Source: Roseicitreum antarcticum
GTDB lineage: Bacteria > Pseudomonadota > Alphaproteobacteria > Rhodobacterales > Rhodobacteraceae
Reading direction: 5' to 3'
DNA: 64,000 nucleotides
Assembly: GCF_014681765.1 (NCBI RefSeq)
Contig: NZ_CP061498.1
Location: forward strand, 1,674,001-1,738,000
Shown: one piece after another, positions 32,353 through 41,428 of the stretch
Layout of the letters: each line of letters opens with the position of its first letter
Position numbering within the stretch: the stretch's first letter is position 1
Notes under the pieces: generated by a model
Databases searched by the model: none
What the model saw: the letters and a program-made list of their open reading frames with translations, nothing else
Told to the model about the DNA's origin: nothing
Made by a program: the position numbers and the translations under genes

Positions 32353-33299
32353 GGCAGGGGTTCCTTCTTCTTCATTATGGTTTTCAGCAGCGACGGCAGA
32401 AACGCCAGCGCCGCCAGCGCCAGCAGGGGCCCAAGGATATGGGGGGCAAAGATGATGCCCAGATCGGGGGTTTCACCACGGGCAAACACCGCGCCCAGCC
32501 CGGCGCCCACCCAAGTGTAGATCACGCCGCCCGGGATAATGCCCAGAAATGTGGTCAGCATGAAGACCCCCGTCCGCACGCCGATCAACGCCGGGATCAG
32601 GTTGGCGACAAAGAACGGCAGCACCGGCACCAGCCGCATGGAAACAAGGACCGAGAATTCGTTGTCCCGGATGCGGTCGGTCAGCCGCTTCACCCGCCCG
32701 TCGCTGGCATCGATTCGCGCCGCCAGCCCGGCGCCCAGCCCGGTGCGCACCGCCAGGAAAATCAGCGTCGCGCCCAGCGTCGCCGCGCCCACGTTGAAAA
32801 TCGCGCCGGGGAAGACGCCGAACAAGAAGCCCCCGGTCAGCGTCGCCGCCGTCGCCCCGGGCAATGAGAAAGCGACGATCGCGATATAGGCCAGCACGAA
32901 CAGCGCCGCCGTCAGCACATAATTGGCATCGCGAAAGGCCAGCAGGGCTTCGCGATTCTCGCGCAGGGCATCAAAGGTCAGGGTGTCGCGCAGCAAAAAC
33001 GCGCCGGTCAGCGCAACTGCGATAACGATCACCAGCGGCAGGCGGGCACGCAGGCCGACCTTGGCGGCGCCGGGCGCGGGGCCCACAGGATCGGGGCCCA
33101 CAGGATCAGGGCCCGCAGTATCGGGGGACGCAGGATCGGGGCCCACAGGATCAGGGGACGCAGGATCGGGGGACACGGAACGGGGATCAGGATCGGGCAA
33201 GGGGGCACACCTATCGGTCGGATTACAATTATCGGTCGGATTACAATCGGTCAGGTATGCCCCGCCCCCGCCCGGGGGCATAGGGGGATCACGCGGCAT
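32349..33299 (-). CDS. TVP38/TMEM64-family (SNARE-associated/DedA-like) membrane protein
   Basis: A membrane protein of about 316 residues. After an N-terminal, proline- and Asp-rich tail with in-frame repeats, it has five to six hydrophobic segments. The family core includes SLPGATAATLTGGFLFGVFPG and MRLVPVLPFFVANLIPAL. The start is uncertain: ATG 33299 and ATG 33284 are both possible and the frame opens further upstream. The repeats (15 and 18 bp) are multiples of three, which supports translation of the tail. Its stop overlaps the start of the oxidoreductase gene (ATGA), so the two are translated together. Confidence 0.8.
   Translation of the reverse strand: MPRDPPMPPGGGGAYLTDCNPTDNCNPTDRCAPLPDPDPRSVSPDPASPDPVGPDPASPDTAGPDPVGPDPVGPAPGAAKVGLRARLPLVIVIAVALTGAFLLRDTLTFDALRENREALLAFRDANYVLTAALFVLAYIAIVAFSLPGATAATLTGGFLFGVFPGAIFNVGAATLGATLIFLAVRTGLGAGLAARIDASDGRVKRLTDRIRDNEFSVLVSMRLVPVLPFFVANLIPALIGVRTGVFMLTTFLGIIPGGVIYTWVGAGLGAVFARGETPDLGIIFAPHILGPLLALAALAFLPSLLKTIMKKKEPLP
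33081..33185 (-). repeat. 15-bp tandem repeat, seven units, in the TVP38 gene
   Basis: Units start every 15 bp from 33081 to 33171 (gcccacaggatcggg and ggacgcaggatcggg types). In the minus frame they encode [GS]-P-D-[PT]-[VA] pentapeptides in the N-terminal tail. Confidence 0.85.
33212..33247 (-). repeat. 18-bp perfect tandem duplication in the TVP38 gene leader
   Basis: The 18-bp unit tatcggtcggattacaat occurs at 33212-33229 and again at 33230-33247. It encodes a CNPTD[NR] repeat in the N-terminal tail. It differs from the 15-bp array next to it. Confidence 0.8.
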
Positions 33300-33505
33300 T
33301 GATCCGGGGTGACAATATTCACGCAATATTACAGAATCCTTGGTGAGAACCGCGCGCGGCCTGCCAAAACCCGCGATTTCATGTAACAAAGCGGGCCGTT
33401 GCGAATTGACTTGGCCGCGCGCCTGACCTAATGACCGGGGCTGATGACGACAGACGAGCGCGACTCTGGTTCAGGGTTGCGACTGCATATAGAGGATTTT
33501 GGGCG

Positions 33506-33640
33506 ATGAAACGCACATTTCAGCCAAGCAATCTGGTGCGCAAGCACCGTCACGGGTTCCGCGCCCGTATGGCCACCAAGGCCGGCCAGAAGATCATCAA
33601 CGCCCGCCGCGCGCAGGGCCGCAAGAAACTGTCGGCCTGA
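33506..33640 (+). CDS. rpmH: 50S ribosomal protein L34
   Basis: The 44-residue basic protein [20 protein letters not shown]...GRKKLSA is a full-length L34. AGAGG stands about ten bases before the ATG. It heads the rpmH-rnpA-yidD-ttcA-yidC cluster and is divergent from the TVP38 gene. A TTGACT hexamer at 33406 may be part of its promoter. Confidence 0.97.
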   Translation: MKRTFQPSNLVRKHRHGFRARMATKAGQKIINARRAQGRKKLSA

Positions 33641-33815
33641 GGGCTGACACGACCCGGGATTGATGATGGCACCGTCGGGGGCAGATGCGGCAGGCGATGA
33701 CGCCGGGGCTGCGCTGCGACCGGCGGTTTTGTCATGCGCGGAACGTCCAGATGGCCCCGGAAACGGGGCTGCTGCCGGGCAAACCGACGCCGACGCCGCA
33801 GCGGTCGGGGGTGTA

Positions 33816-34481
33816 ATGCCCCGCGGGACGGATGCGTCCGCCCCCCGCGAAAGCGAGGAAGGCGGCACGCGTGCGCATGGCGCAGGCGGCAGTTCACCGC
33901 CCCCCCCTTCATTCAAGCCGGGCGCGCCCGCGTCCACGCGGGTTGCACCCAAAATCTCGACCCTGCGCCAGCGGCGTGAATTCTTGCAAGCCGCCAGCGC
34001 CGCCCGCCTTCCCGGGCCAGGCTTTCTGTTGCAGGCCCGCAAACGGCGTGTCGAAGAACAGGCCGAAGCGGTCGGTGCCAAAGGCATCGCGGCGCAAGAA
34101 ATCCGCGTCGGCTTCACCTGCTCGAAGAAGGTCGGCAATGCCGTGGCACGCAACCGTGCCAAACGTCGGTTGCGTGCGCTGGCGCGCGACGTACTGCCGG
34201 AACGCGGCCAGCCGGGATGGGATTATGTGCTGGTCGGCCGCCCCGGCGCCACAGCCACGCGCGATTATGCCAAGATGACCAATGACCTGCGCGACATGAT
34301 CGCCAGGATCCATGCGAAGGGCGGATCAGGCCCCCAGACAAATGATCCCCGTGCAACTGGCAAACCCCTGAAGGGCAAGCGGCGCGGCAAAGGTGCCGGT
34401 CCAGCACCCTCACGCCCGGCATCCGCCCCCGCAGCCCCCACCGGCCCCGCAACCACGGACGGCGAAGGCACGCCGAAATGA
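33816..34481 (+). CDS. rnpA: Ribonuclease P protein component
   Basis: The protein subunit of RNase P, which trims tRNA 5' leaders. The core runs from [16 protein letters not shown] to ARIHAKG and includes the RNR motif ([31 protein letters not shown]). The core is flanked by unusually long disordered tails: about 46 residues before, depending on start, and about 50 Pro/Ala/Lys-rich residues after. ATG 33816 has GGGGGTG upstream; ATG 33663 is an alternative that adds 51 residues. The stop overlaps the yidD start (ATGA). Confidence 0.88.
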   Translation: MPRGTDASAPRESEEGGTRAHGAGGSSPPPPSFKPGAPASTRVAPKISTLRQRREFLQAASAARLPGPGFLLQARKRRVEEQAEAVGAKGIAAQEIRVGFTCSKKVGNAVARNRAKRRLRALARDVLPERGQPGWDYVLVGRPGATATRDYAKMTNDLRDMIARIHAKGGSGPQTNDPRATGKPLKGKRRGKGAGPAPSRPASAPAAPTGPATTDGEGTPK

Positions 34482-34726
34482 CCCCGCTGGCCTATGCCCT
34501 GTCGCTGCCGGTCCGGGGCTACCGCCTGCTCTTGTCGCCCTGGGTCGGGCATGGCTGCCGGTTTCAGCCTACCTGTTCGGCCTATGCGCTGGAGGCGTTG
34601 CAAACCCATGGCGGGGTGAAGGGCGGCTATCTGGCGGCGCACCGCATCTGCCGCTGCCACCCCTGGGGCGGGCACGGATATGACCCCGTGCCCAACAAAG
34701 AAGGAACCCCGCGCGATGCTGGATGA
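34478..34726 (+). CDS. yidD: Membrane protein insertion efficiency factor YidD
   Basis: An 82-residue YidD protein. An amphipathic N-terminus ([19 protein letters not shown]) precedes the Cys-containing core [15 protein letters not shown] and [14 protein letters not shown]. It aids YidC-dependent insertion, in line with its place between rnpA and yidC. It overlaps rnpA by four bases and ttcA by eleven. Confidence 0.95.
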   Translation: MTPLAYALSLPVRGYRLLLSPWVGHGCRFQPTCSAYALEALQTHGGVKGGYLAAHRICRCHPWGGHGYDPVPNKEGTPRDAG

Positions 34727-35561
34727 CAGTGACGTTCCCCTGATCTTGCAAGGCGCGCCCGACACGACAGAGTTTCGCAAGCTGCGCAAGCGCATCATCC
34801 GCGAAACCCGCGCAGCACTGGACCATTTCGCGATGATCGAGCCCGGGTCGCGCTGGCTCGTCTGCCTGTCGGGCGGCAAGGACAGCTACACCCTGCTGGC
34901 CGCACTGGTAGAGCTGCAATGGCGCGGCCTGCTGCCGGTGGACCTGCTGGCCTGCAACCTCGATCAGGGGCAACCGGGCTTTCCCGCCACGGTACTGCCG
35001 GAATTCCTGACCCGCATGACGATCCCGCACCGGATCGAGTACCGCGACACCTATTCCATCGTCATGGACAAGACACCTGCAGGGCGCACCTATTGCACCA
35101 TGTGTTCGCGCCTGCGGCGGGGCAACCTGTACCGCATCGCGCGCGAAGAAGGGTGTAGCGCCATCGTGCTGGGGCATCACCGCGACGACATGCTGGAAAC
35201 CTTCTTCATGAACCTGTTTCACGGCGGCAAGTTGGCCACGATGCCCGCGAAACTGCTGAATGAAGCGGGCGATCTGTTCGTCTATCGCCCGCTGGCCTTC
35301 GTCCCCGAGGTCGATTGCGACCGTTTCGCCCGCGCAATGAACTACCCCATCATCCCCTGCGACCTGTGCGGATCGCAAGACGGGTTGCAGCGCCAGCAGG
35401 TGAAGCAACTGCTGGACGGGTGGGAGGCACGCAGCCCCGGCCGCCGTCAGGTGATGTTCCGCGCGCTGATGCATGCCAACCCCTCGCACCTGCTGGACGC
35501 CGGGCTGTTCGACTTTGCCGGGCTGACCCGGCAGGGCAAGCCAGCGACTGACGCGGAATGA
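34716..35561 (+). CDS. ttcA: tRNA 2-thiocytidine(32) synthetase TtcA
   Basis: A 281-residue PP-loop ATPase that thiolates C32 of certain tRNAs. The PP-loop is SGGKDS (52-57). Iron-sulfur cysteines are Cys127 and Cys130 (CTMC) and Cys215 (with Cys218 in CDLC). ATG 34716 is preceded by AAGAAGGA at ten bases, inside the yidD end; a start at 34680 lies deeper in yidD without such a site. Its place between yidD and yidC is unusual compared with E. coli. Confidence 0.92.
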   Translation: MLDDSDVPLILQGAPDTTEFRKLRKRIIRETRAALDHFAMIEPGSRWLVCLSGGKDSYTLLAALVELQWRGLLPVDLLACNLDQGQPGFPATVLPEFLTRMTIPHRIEYRDTYSIVMDKTPAGRTYCTMCSRLRRGNLYRIAREEGCSAIVLGHHRDDMLETFFMNLFHGGKLATMPAKLLNEAGDLFVYRPLAFVPEVDCDRFARAMNYPIIPCDLCGSQDGLQRQQVKQLLDGWEARSPGRRQVMFRALMHANPSHLLDAGLFDFAGLTRQGKPATDAE

Positions 35562-35954
35562 CGGCGGCCCACCCGGCTTTGCCGGCACCTGCAGGCCCCG
35601 CCGGACCCCGCACACCCGGGTTTGCGCAACCCTGACGGGCGACGGTGTCCGCATGTGGCCACATGACGCGCCATGCCGCGCACCGACCGGCCCCCTCGCA
35701 GTCGGCCCCCTCGCAGTCAGCCGCTTCACAGTCGGGCGCTTCATAGTCAGGCCCCCGGCCCGCTTTGTCCGCCAAACACGTCCGGATTAAGCGGCGCGCG
35801 TGGCTTTTCCCCCGCCGTGCAGGTCCCACGGACCGGTCCGCAAACCGGGGATATCACGCAGCCGCGCGCAAAATTACGGGAAAACCGCTTGACCTTTGGG
35901 GGTCAGCCCTGTTGAACCACCCTCGAATTACTTCAGGATAGGTGGTGGTCCCGC
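35562..35954. other. 393-bp gap upstream of yidC with a 15-bp repeat array
   Basis: No convincing gene is present between ttcA and yidC. It holds a four-unit 15-bp repeat (35688-35747). The last 100 bases are less GC-rich and contain the yidC leader, including gataggtggtgg before the ATG. Frames through the repeats encode Cys/Glu- or Arg/Pro-rich peptides without support. Confidence 0.5.
35688..35747. repeat. 15-bp tandem repeat, four units, before yidC
   Basis: Units cggccccctcgcagt at 35688-35702 and 35703-35717 are identical. The next two (35718-35732 and 35733-35747) keep the c..cagt/..tagt frame with substitutions. Confidence 0.8.
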
Positions 35955-37748
35955 ATGGACGATCAAAACAAGAATATGCTTCTCGCGTTCGCGCTCAGCT
36001 TGCTGGTGCTGGTGACATGGATGTGGTTCTTCCCGCCACCCGAGCCGCCGGTGCGCACCGCTGAAACCGAACAGACCGACAGCGTGGCACTGCCGCCTGA
36101 GGCCACCAGCGGCGGGGCTGTCACGGCCGACCAGGTCGCGGAAACCGCCGCACCGCGTGTGACCATCGAAACACCCTCGTTGCGCGGCACGATTTCGCTG
36201 GACGGCGGGCGGCTGGACGACCTGTCGCTCACCACCTACCGCGAGACGCTGGACGAAGATTCAGACATCGTTCATCTGTTCAGCCCGGTGGGCGGCGCGC
36301 GCACACCGTTCTACGCGATCTATGGCTGGCGCCCGCGCGGCGCGCTGGAGTTCGAGAACGTTCCCGGGCCGAACACCCGCTGGGAACAGGTCGGTGACAA
36401 TACGCTGACCGTCGACACGCCCGTGGTGCTGGAATGGGACAACGGCGCGGGGCTGGTTTTCACCCAAACCTATGAAGTCGATGCGAAATACATGTTCCAC
36501 ATCACCCAGTCGGTGACCAACAACGGCGACGCCCGTGTGGAAATGGACCCGTATGGCATCGTGGCCCGGCACGGGGTTCCCGCCGATCTGTCGAACTTCT
36601 TCATCCTGCATGAAGGGATGATCCAGATGGCTGACGGCACGCTGACCGAAGACGACTACAGCGTGATGGAAGAATACCGCCGCGTCGACCGCGAGGCCGC
36701 ACCCGCCCAGATCACCGAGGCCGCACAAGACGGCTGGATCGGCTTTACCGACAAATACTGGATGGCAACGCTGATCGGCATGCCGGGCGATGCGGTCACC
36801 GCGGTATCGAAATTCGTGCCCGGCGCGAACATCTACCAGACCGAAATCCGCCAACCCGTCGTGGCAATCGAACCCGGCGCGACTGTCGAGGCGGATTCGA
36901 TGCTGTTTGCAGGCGCCAAGGAATGGTCCACCATCCGGGGTTATGAAAACAACCTCGGCATTGAGAGCTTCCTCAACGCCATCGACTGGGGCTGGTTCTT
37001 CTTCCTGACCAAGCCGATCTTTGCCGTCCTTTACTGGATCAACGGGTATATCGGCAACATGGGCTGGTCCATCGTTGCGCTGACCTTGCTCATCAAGTCG
37101 GTTCTGCTGCCGCTGGCGTGGAAATCCTACGTTTCGATGGCGAAGATGAAGGAACTTCAGCCCGAGATGGCCGCGATCAAGGAACGCGCGGGCGATGACA
37201 AGCAAAAGCTGCAAAAGGAAATGATCGACCTATACAAGACAAAGAAGGTCAATCCGGCGGCGGGCTGTTTGCCGATTCTGATGCAGATCCCGATCTTCTT
37301 CTCGCTCTACAAGGTTATCTTCGTCACCATCGAACTGCGGCACGCGCCGTGGATCGGCTGGGTCCGGGACCTTTCGGCCCCCGACCCCTCGTCGCTCTAC
37401 AACCTGTTTGGCCTGCTGCCGTGGGATGCGCCCGAACCCACCAGCTTTCTGGCGCTGATCTTCATCGGGCTCATGCCGATTGTGCTGGGCACCTCGATGT
37501 GGCTGCAAATGAAGCTGAACCCGGCACCCGCTGACAAGACACAGGCGATGATCTTCGGCTGGATGCCGTGGGTGTTCATGTTCGTGCTGGGCGGCTTTGC
37601 CTCGGGTCTGGTGCTGTACTGGATCACCAACAACATCATCACGTTCAGCCAGCAATACCTCATCATGCGCTTGAACGGGCACAAGCCCGACCTGTTCGGC
37701 AATATGACCAGCGGGATGCGGCGCAAAAAAGGTGACGCAACAAAGTGA
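35955..37748 (+). CDS. yidC: Membrane protein insertase YidC
   Basis: A 597-residue insertase of the long Gram-negative type. The N-terminal membrane helix is LLAFALSLLVLVTWMWFF. A large periplasmic domain covers about 60-330. The five-helix core begins near FFFLTKPIFAVLYWINGY and includes the cytoplasmic hairpin KMKELQPEMAAIKERAGDDKQKLQ. The C-terminus is basic (GMRRKKGDATK). It works with Sec or alone. The stop overlaps the GTG start of the MOSC gene. Confidence 0.97.
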   Translation: MDDQNKNMLLAFALSLLVLVTWMWFFPPPEPPVRTAETEQTDSVALPPEATSGGAVTADQVAETAAPRVTIETPSLRGTISLDGGRLDDLSLTTYRETLDEDSDIVHLFSPVGGARTPFYAIYGWRPRGALEFENVPGPNTRWEQVGDNTLTVDTPVVLEWDNGAGLVFTQTYEVDAKYMFHITQSVTNNGDARVEMDPYGIVARHGVPADLSNFFILHEGMIQMADGTLTEDDYSVMEEYRRVDREAAPAQITEAAQDGWIGFTDKYWMATLIGMPGDAVTAVSKFVPGANIYQTEIRQPVVAIEPGATVEADSMLFAGAKEWSTIRGYENNLGIESFLNAIDWGWFFFLTKPIFAVLYWINGYIGNMGWSIVALTLLIKSVLLPLAWKSYVSMAKMKELQPEMAAIKERAGDDKQKLQKEMIDLYKTKKVNPAAGCLPILMQIPIFFSLYKVIFVTIELRHAPWIGWVRDLSAPDPSSLYNLFGLLPWDAPEPTSFLALIFIGLMPIVLGTSMWLQMKLNPAPADKTQAMIFGWMPWVFMFVLGGFASGLVLYWITNNIITFSQQYLIMRLNGHKPDLFGNMTSGMRRKKGDATK

Positions 37749-38533
37749 CGATTCGTCTGGCGCATATCTGCCGCCACCCGATCAAATCCATCGGGTACGA
37801 GGAAACCAAGGGGGCGGTCCTGTCACAGGGCCGCCCGCTGCCGTTTGACAGGATCTGGGCCGTCGCCCATGCCGATGCCGGGCTGGGCAGGGAACTGCCC
37901 GACTGGGCGCCAAAGCGCAGCTTTCTGCGCGGCGCGGGCTGTGCAGAGCTGATGGCGATTGCCTGCGAAAGCCACGACGACGGTACCCTGACGCTGACCC
38001 ATCCGCGCGCGGGCCAGATCACCGTGAACCCGGACCTGGACGGCCCTGCCCTGACCGACTGGCTCCGCCCGCTCTGGCCTGCCAACCGGCCCGCGCCCGC
38101 GCATCTCTGCGCGCGCCCCGGCCCGGCAGCGGGGCGCGGGGCGCTGGCCGATACGCCCGCACCGAATATCGCGGTGCTGAACCTCGCCTCGCTGCGCGAT
38201 CTGTCCCAGCGGACGGGGCAGGATCTGTCGATCCATCGCTGGCGCGGCAACCTGTGGCTGGACGGGCTGGCGCCCTGGGCCGAATTCGACCTGATCGGTC
38301 AAACCCTGCAGATCGGCAGCGCCCGCCTGCGCATCACCGCGCGGATCACCCGCTGCAAGGCCACGACCGCCAACCCCGCCACCGGGGCATGGGATGCCGA
38401 CACGCTGGGCGCCCTGAACGCGGGCTACGGCCATGCCGATTTCGGGGTCTATGCGGTCGTCGAGGACGGCGGCGCTATTGCTGTTGGCGATGCCATCACG
38501 CGCGGCACCGACCATGGCGGGGGCGCCGCATGA
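37745..38533 (+). CDS. MOSC domain protein
   Basis: A 262-residue protein with a MOSC N-terminal beta-barrel (LAHICRHPIKSIGYEE) and a MOSC domain with the conserved Cys in RITRCKATTANP. MOSC proteins bind molybdenum cofactor or carry sulfide sulfur, as in YcbX and mARC. GTG is the start, overlapping the yidC stop by four bases. It is flanked by yidC and an acyltransferase gene, each joined by overlap. The substrate is unknown. Confidence 0.87.
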   Translation: MTIRLAHICRHPIKSIGYEETKGAVLSQGRPLPFDRIWAVAHADAGLGRELPDWAPKRSFLRGAGCAELMAIACESHDDGTLTLTHPRAGQITVNPDLDGPALTDWLRPLWPANRPAPAHLCARPGPAAGRGALADTPAPNIAVLNLASLRDLSQRTGQDLSIHRWRGNLWLDGLAPWAEFDLIGQTLQIGSARLRITARITRCKATTANPATGAWDADTLGALNAGYGHADFGVYAVVEDGGAIAVGDAITRGTDHGGGAA

Positions 38534-39186
38534 CCCCCCTGAACCGTCACGGCCCCGCCCCCGACACGCTGCACCCCATGCCCGGCTTTCCCCGCGTGAC
38601 CTTCCTGCAGCCGCTGGCCGAAGGGCGCGGCAATGTCACCGTGGGCCGCTATGCCTATTACGACGACCCGGATGCGCCGCTGGCTTTCTTCGAGCGCAAC
38701 GTGCTGCATCACTTCGATTTCGTCGGCGATCACCTGACCATCGGGCCCTTCTGCGCGCTGGCTACCGGCGTGCGCATCGTGATGAACGGCGCCAATCATG
38801 CCATGGGCGGGTTCTCTGCCTATCCGTTCAACATCTTCGGCGAAGGATGGGAGGTCGGCTTCGATCCCGCCACCTGGGCTGCCGAAAACCGTGGCGACAC
38901 CCATATCGGCCCCGATGTCTGGATCGGCGCCGAGGCATGGATCATGCCCGGCGTCACCATCGGCGCGGGCGCGGTCATCGCGGCGAAATCGGTCGTCACC
39001 CGCGATGTGGCCCCCTTTACCATTGTGGCGGGTAACCCTGCGCGGCCCGTGCGCACGCGGTTTGACGCGGCGACAGTCGCGATCCTGCTGGAAACCGCCT
39101 GGTGGGACTGGCCAGCCGACAAAATCACCCGTAACCTGAATGCGATCCGGGGGTCTGACCCCGCTGCCTTGAAAGCTGCCACATGA
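38530..39186 (+). CDS. Hexapeptide-repeat xenobiotic acyltransferase (CatB/Vat-like)
   Basis: A 218-residue left-handed beta-helix acetyltransferase. The XAT features are HFDFVGDHLTIGPFCALATGV, NHAMGGFSAYPF with the catalytic His, and hexapeptides GPDVWIGAEAWIMPGVTIGAGAVIAAKSVVT. Family members acetylate chloramphenicol or streptogramins, but many chromosomal homologs act on unknown sugars or thiols. It overlaps MOSC and engB by four bases each, so the three are co-translated. Confidence 0.87.
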   Translation: MTPLNRHGPAPDTLHPMPGFPRVTFLQPLAEGRGNVTVGRYAYYDDPDAPLAFFERNVLHHFDFVGDHLTIGPFCALATGVRIVMNGANHAMGGFSAYPFNIFGEGWEVGFDPATWAAENRGDTHIGPDVWIGAEAWIMPGVTIGAGAVIAAKSVVTRDVAPFTIVAGNPARPVRTRFDAATVAILLETAWWDWPADKITRNLNAIRGSDPAALKAAT

Positions 39187-39836
39187 ACACCCTGCCCTTC
39201 CCCCTGTCACCCGCCCCCGAACCGCTGGCCGAAGAAACCGGACGCCTGCTGTTCGCCGGGCCGGTAGAGTTTCTGAAGGGTGTGGTCGCCATGGAAGGCC
39301 TGCCGCCCGATGACCGCCCCGAAGTCTGCTTTGCGGGCCGCTCGAACGTGGGGAAATCCAGCCTCATCAACGCGCTGACCGGGCGCAAGGCGCTGGCCCG
39401 CACCTCGAACACGCCGGGCCGCACGCAGGAAATCAACTTTTTCACCGTGGGCGAAAGCCGCTATCTGGTCGATTTGCCGGGTTATGGCTTCGCCGAGGCG
39501 CCGCTGCCGGTGGTCGAGAAATGGCAACGCCTGCTGCGCGCCTATCTGGCGGGCCGCGCCAGCCTGCGCCGCGCTTTCGTGCTGGTGGACATGCGCCACG
39601 GCATCAAGAAGGTCGATGAAGAGATCATGGGCCTCTTGAACAAATCCGCCGTGACCTTTCAGGTGATCTTGACCAAGGCCGACAAGGTCAGCACGGCAGA
39701 TCAGGAAAAGACGCTGGCACAGGTACGCACTGCGCTGGCCAAACACCCCGCCGCCTATCCGGAAATCCTTGTCACCAGTTCGGAAAAGGGCGACGGTATC
39801 GCGACCCTGCGCGCGCTGATCGCCAGTATTGCGTGA
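39183..39836 (+). CDS. engB: Ribosome biogenesis GTPase EngB (YihA/YsxC)
   Basis: A 217-residue GTPase needed for 50S assembly. G1 is GRSNVGKSS (52-60), G2 Thr lies in NTPGRTQ, G3 is DLPGYGFA, G4 is TKAD and G5 is TSSEKGDG. The ATG overlaps the previous stop (ATGA). The last codons fall in the first unit of a 16-bp tandem repeat that continues past the stop. Confidence 0.95.
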   Translation: MNTLPFPLSPAPEPLAEETGRLLFAGPVEFLKGVVAMEGLPPDDRPEVCFAGRSNVGKSSLINALTGRKALARTSNTPGRTQEINFFTVGESRYLVDLPGYGFAEAPLPVVEKWQRLLRAYLAGRASLRRAFVLVDMRHGIKKVDEEIMGLLNKSAVTFQVILTKADKVSTADQEKTLAQVRTALAKHPAAYPEILVTSSEKGDGIATLRALIASIA

Positions 39837-39900
39837 AACCAGTATTGCTTGAAACCAGTCTTGCCTGAACCGCGCAGCGCCCGAAACCGGCATTGCCTGG
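39823..39900. repeat. 16-bp tandem repeat array starting inside the engB 3' end
   Basis: Units ccagtattgcgtgaaa (39823-39838) and ccagtattgcttgaaa (39839-39854) differ at one base. Three decayed units follow (39855-39869, 39870-39886, 39887-39900). The engB stop codon is in the first unit. Confidence 0.82.
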
Positions 39901-39935
39901 CCACAGCGCCGCCCCTCTTGCACAAAGACCCCCAG

Positions 39936-40826
39936 ATGAAAAAGCAAATCGCCATGACCCGAGATTCCGTTGCCACCGCCCGCACCCTGTCCGAGGCCCT
40001 GCCCTATCTGCAGCGCTATACCGGCGCGATCGTGGTTATCAAGTTCGGCGGCCATGCGATGGGCGACAGCGACGCGCTGGCCAGTTTCGCGCGCGACATC
40101 GTGCTGATGCGGCAGGTCGGCGTGAACCCCGTCATCGTGCATGGCGGCGGGCCGATGATCAACGAGATGCTGAAGCGCCTCGACATCACCTCGGAATTCG
40201 TGCGCGGCAAGCGGGTGACCGATGCCGCCACGATGGAAGTGGTCGAAATGGTGCTGTCGGGCGTGGTGAACAAACGCATCGTGCAGGCGATCAATGATGA
40301 GGGCGGCAAGGCCGTCGGCCTGTCGGGCAAGGATGCGGGCCTGATCCAATGCGTCGCGGATGACCCCGAACTTGGCCTTGTAGGCCGCCCCGATAAGGTC
40401 AACCCCGAGGTGCTGCACCACCTGTTCAAGGCAGGCATGATCCCGGTACTGGCGCCTCTTGGCTCGGGCCCCGAGGGGGCGACCTTCAACATCAACGGCG
40501 ATACCGTCGCTGGCGCGATTGCCGGCGCGCTGAAGGCCGACCGCCTGCTGCTGCTGACCGATGTGTCGGGCGTGAAGGATGCCAGCGGGCAGGTCGTGAC
40601 CCAACTGCACCCCGACCAGGTGCGCGAGTTGACCGATCAGGGCATCATCGCAGGCGGCATGATTCCAAAGACCGAAACCGCGCTGGCCGCGATTGAAGCG
40701 GGCGTGCGTGCCGTGGTCATTCTGGACGGGCGGGCGCCCAATGCCTGCCTGCTGGAATTGTTCACCGATCACGGCGCAGGCAGCCTGATCCGCAAGACCG
40801 AACCCCGCGTGACCCCGCTCGACTGA
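39936..40826 (+). CDS. argB: Acetylglutamate kinase
   Basis: A 296-residue amino acid kinase that phosphorylates N-acetylglutamate in arginine synthesis. Lys36 and the glycine loop are in [12 protein letters not shown], the substrate loop is [10 protein letters not shown] (67-76), and the C-terminal signature is [13 protein letters not shown]. The N-terminal helix ([15 protein letters not shown]) is of the arginine-inhibited hexameric type. ATG 39936 is preferred to in-frame upstream sequence that lies in the 16-bp repeat area. Confidence 0.95.
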   Translation: MKKQIAMTRDSVATARTLSEALPYLQRYTGAIVVIKFGGHAMGDSDALASFARDIVLMRQVGVNPVIVHGGGPMINEMLKRLDITSEFVRGKRVTDAATMEVVEMVLSGVVNKRIVQAINDEGGKAVGLSGKDAGLIQCVADDPELGLVGRPDKVNPEVLHHLFKAGMIPVLAPLGSGPEGATFNINGDTVAGAIAGALKADRLLLLTDVSGVKDASGQVVTQLHPDQVRELTDQGIIAGGMIPKTETALAAIEAGVRAVVILDGRAPNACLLELFTDHGAGSLIRKTEPRVTPLD

Positions 40827-40924
40827 CACGCGCGCTTGGCCCCGAACGTCGCGGCGCGGCGCAGGGTCAGCCCGCCACCGCTTTTTGACGCAACGTCACA
40901 TCTTGCCGAAGGCAGCTGCCCGCC

Positions 40925-41428
40925 ATGCCCCTGCGACTGATCTTGATCCGCCACGCCAAATCCGACTGGGACAACCCACTGGACACCGACCACGCCCGCC
41001 CGCTGAACGCGCGCGGGCGCCGCGCCGCGCCAATGGTGGGCACTTGGCTGGCGGCGCAGGGCCATGTGCCGGGGCAGGTGCTGGTCTCGGATGCGGTGCG
41101 CACCCGCCAGACGTGGGACCTGATCGCCCCTGCCCTGCCCGGCCCGCCCGAGGTGACGTTCCTGCCCGCGCTCTACCATGCAAGCGCGGGGCAGATGCAG
41201 CGCTGCCTGTCCGCCGCGCAGGCCGATACGGTGTTGATGATCGGCCATAACCCGGGCATCGCATACTTTGCCGCAGGGCTGCTGGCCCGCCCGCCTGCGC
41301 ATGCCGATTTCCAGCGATATCCGACCTGCGCCACCCTCGTGGCAGATTTCGATGCCGCCGACTGGGGCCAGATCGGCACGGGCACCTGCGTCGACTTCAA
41401 GACCCCGCGCGACCTCGGACCCCGCTAA
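40925..41428 (+). CDS. sixA: SixA-type histidine phosphatase
   Basis: A 167-residue branch-2 phosphohistidine phosphatase. The RHG motif is LIRHAKSDW with catalytic His near residue 9, a second Arg lies in VSDAVRTRQTW, and the distal His is in MIGHNPG. SixA proteins remove phosphate from His in phosphotransfer proteins such as Hpt domains or NPr. In the upstream 98-bp gap a tgacg-caa-cgtca palindrome occurs at 40886-40898. Confidence 0.85.
   Translation: MPLRLILIRHAKSDWDNPLDTDHARPLNARGRRAAPMVGTWLAAQGHVPGQVLVSDAVRTRQTWDLIAPALPGPPEVTFLPALYHASAGQMQRCLSAAQADTVLMIGHNPGIAYFAAGLLARPPAHADFQRYPTCATLVADFDAADWGQIGTGTCVDFKTPRDLGPR

Noticed and set aside
38530-39186. Acquired antibiotic-resistance acetyltransferase
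   Set aside because: It is embedded by overlaps in a core gene cluster with matching base composition, so a housekeeping acyltransferase is more likely.
39207-40829. Minus-strand frame of 540 codons opposite engB and argB
   Set aside because: Both plus-strand genes are complete with all motifs; the antisense product has no recognisable domain.
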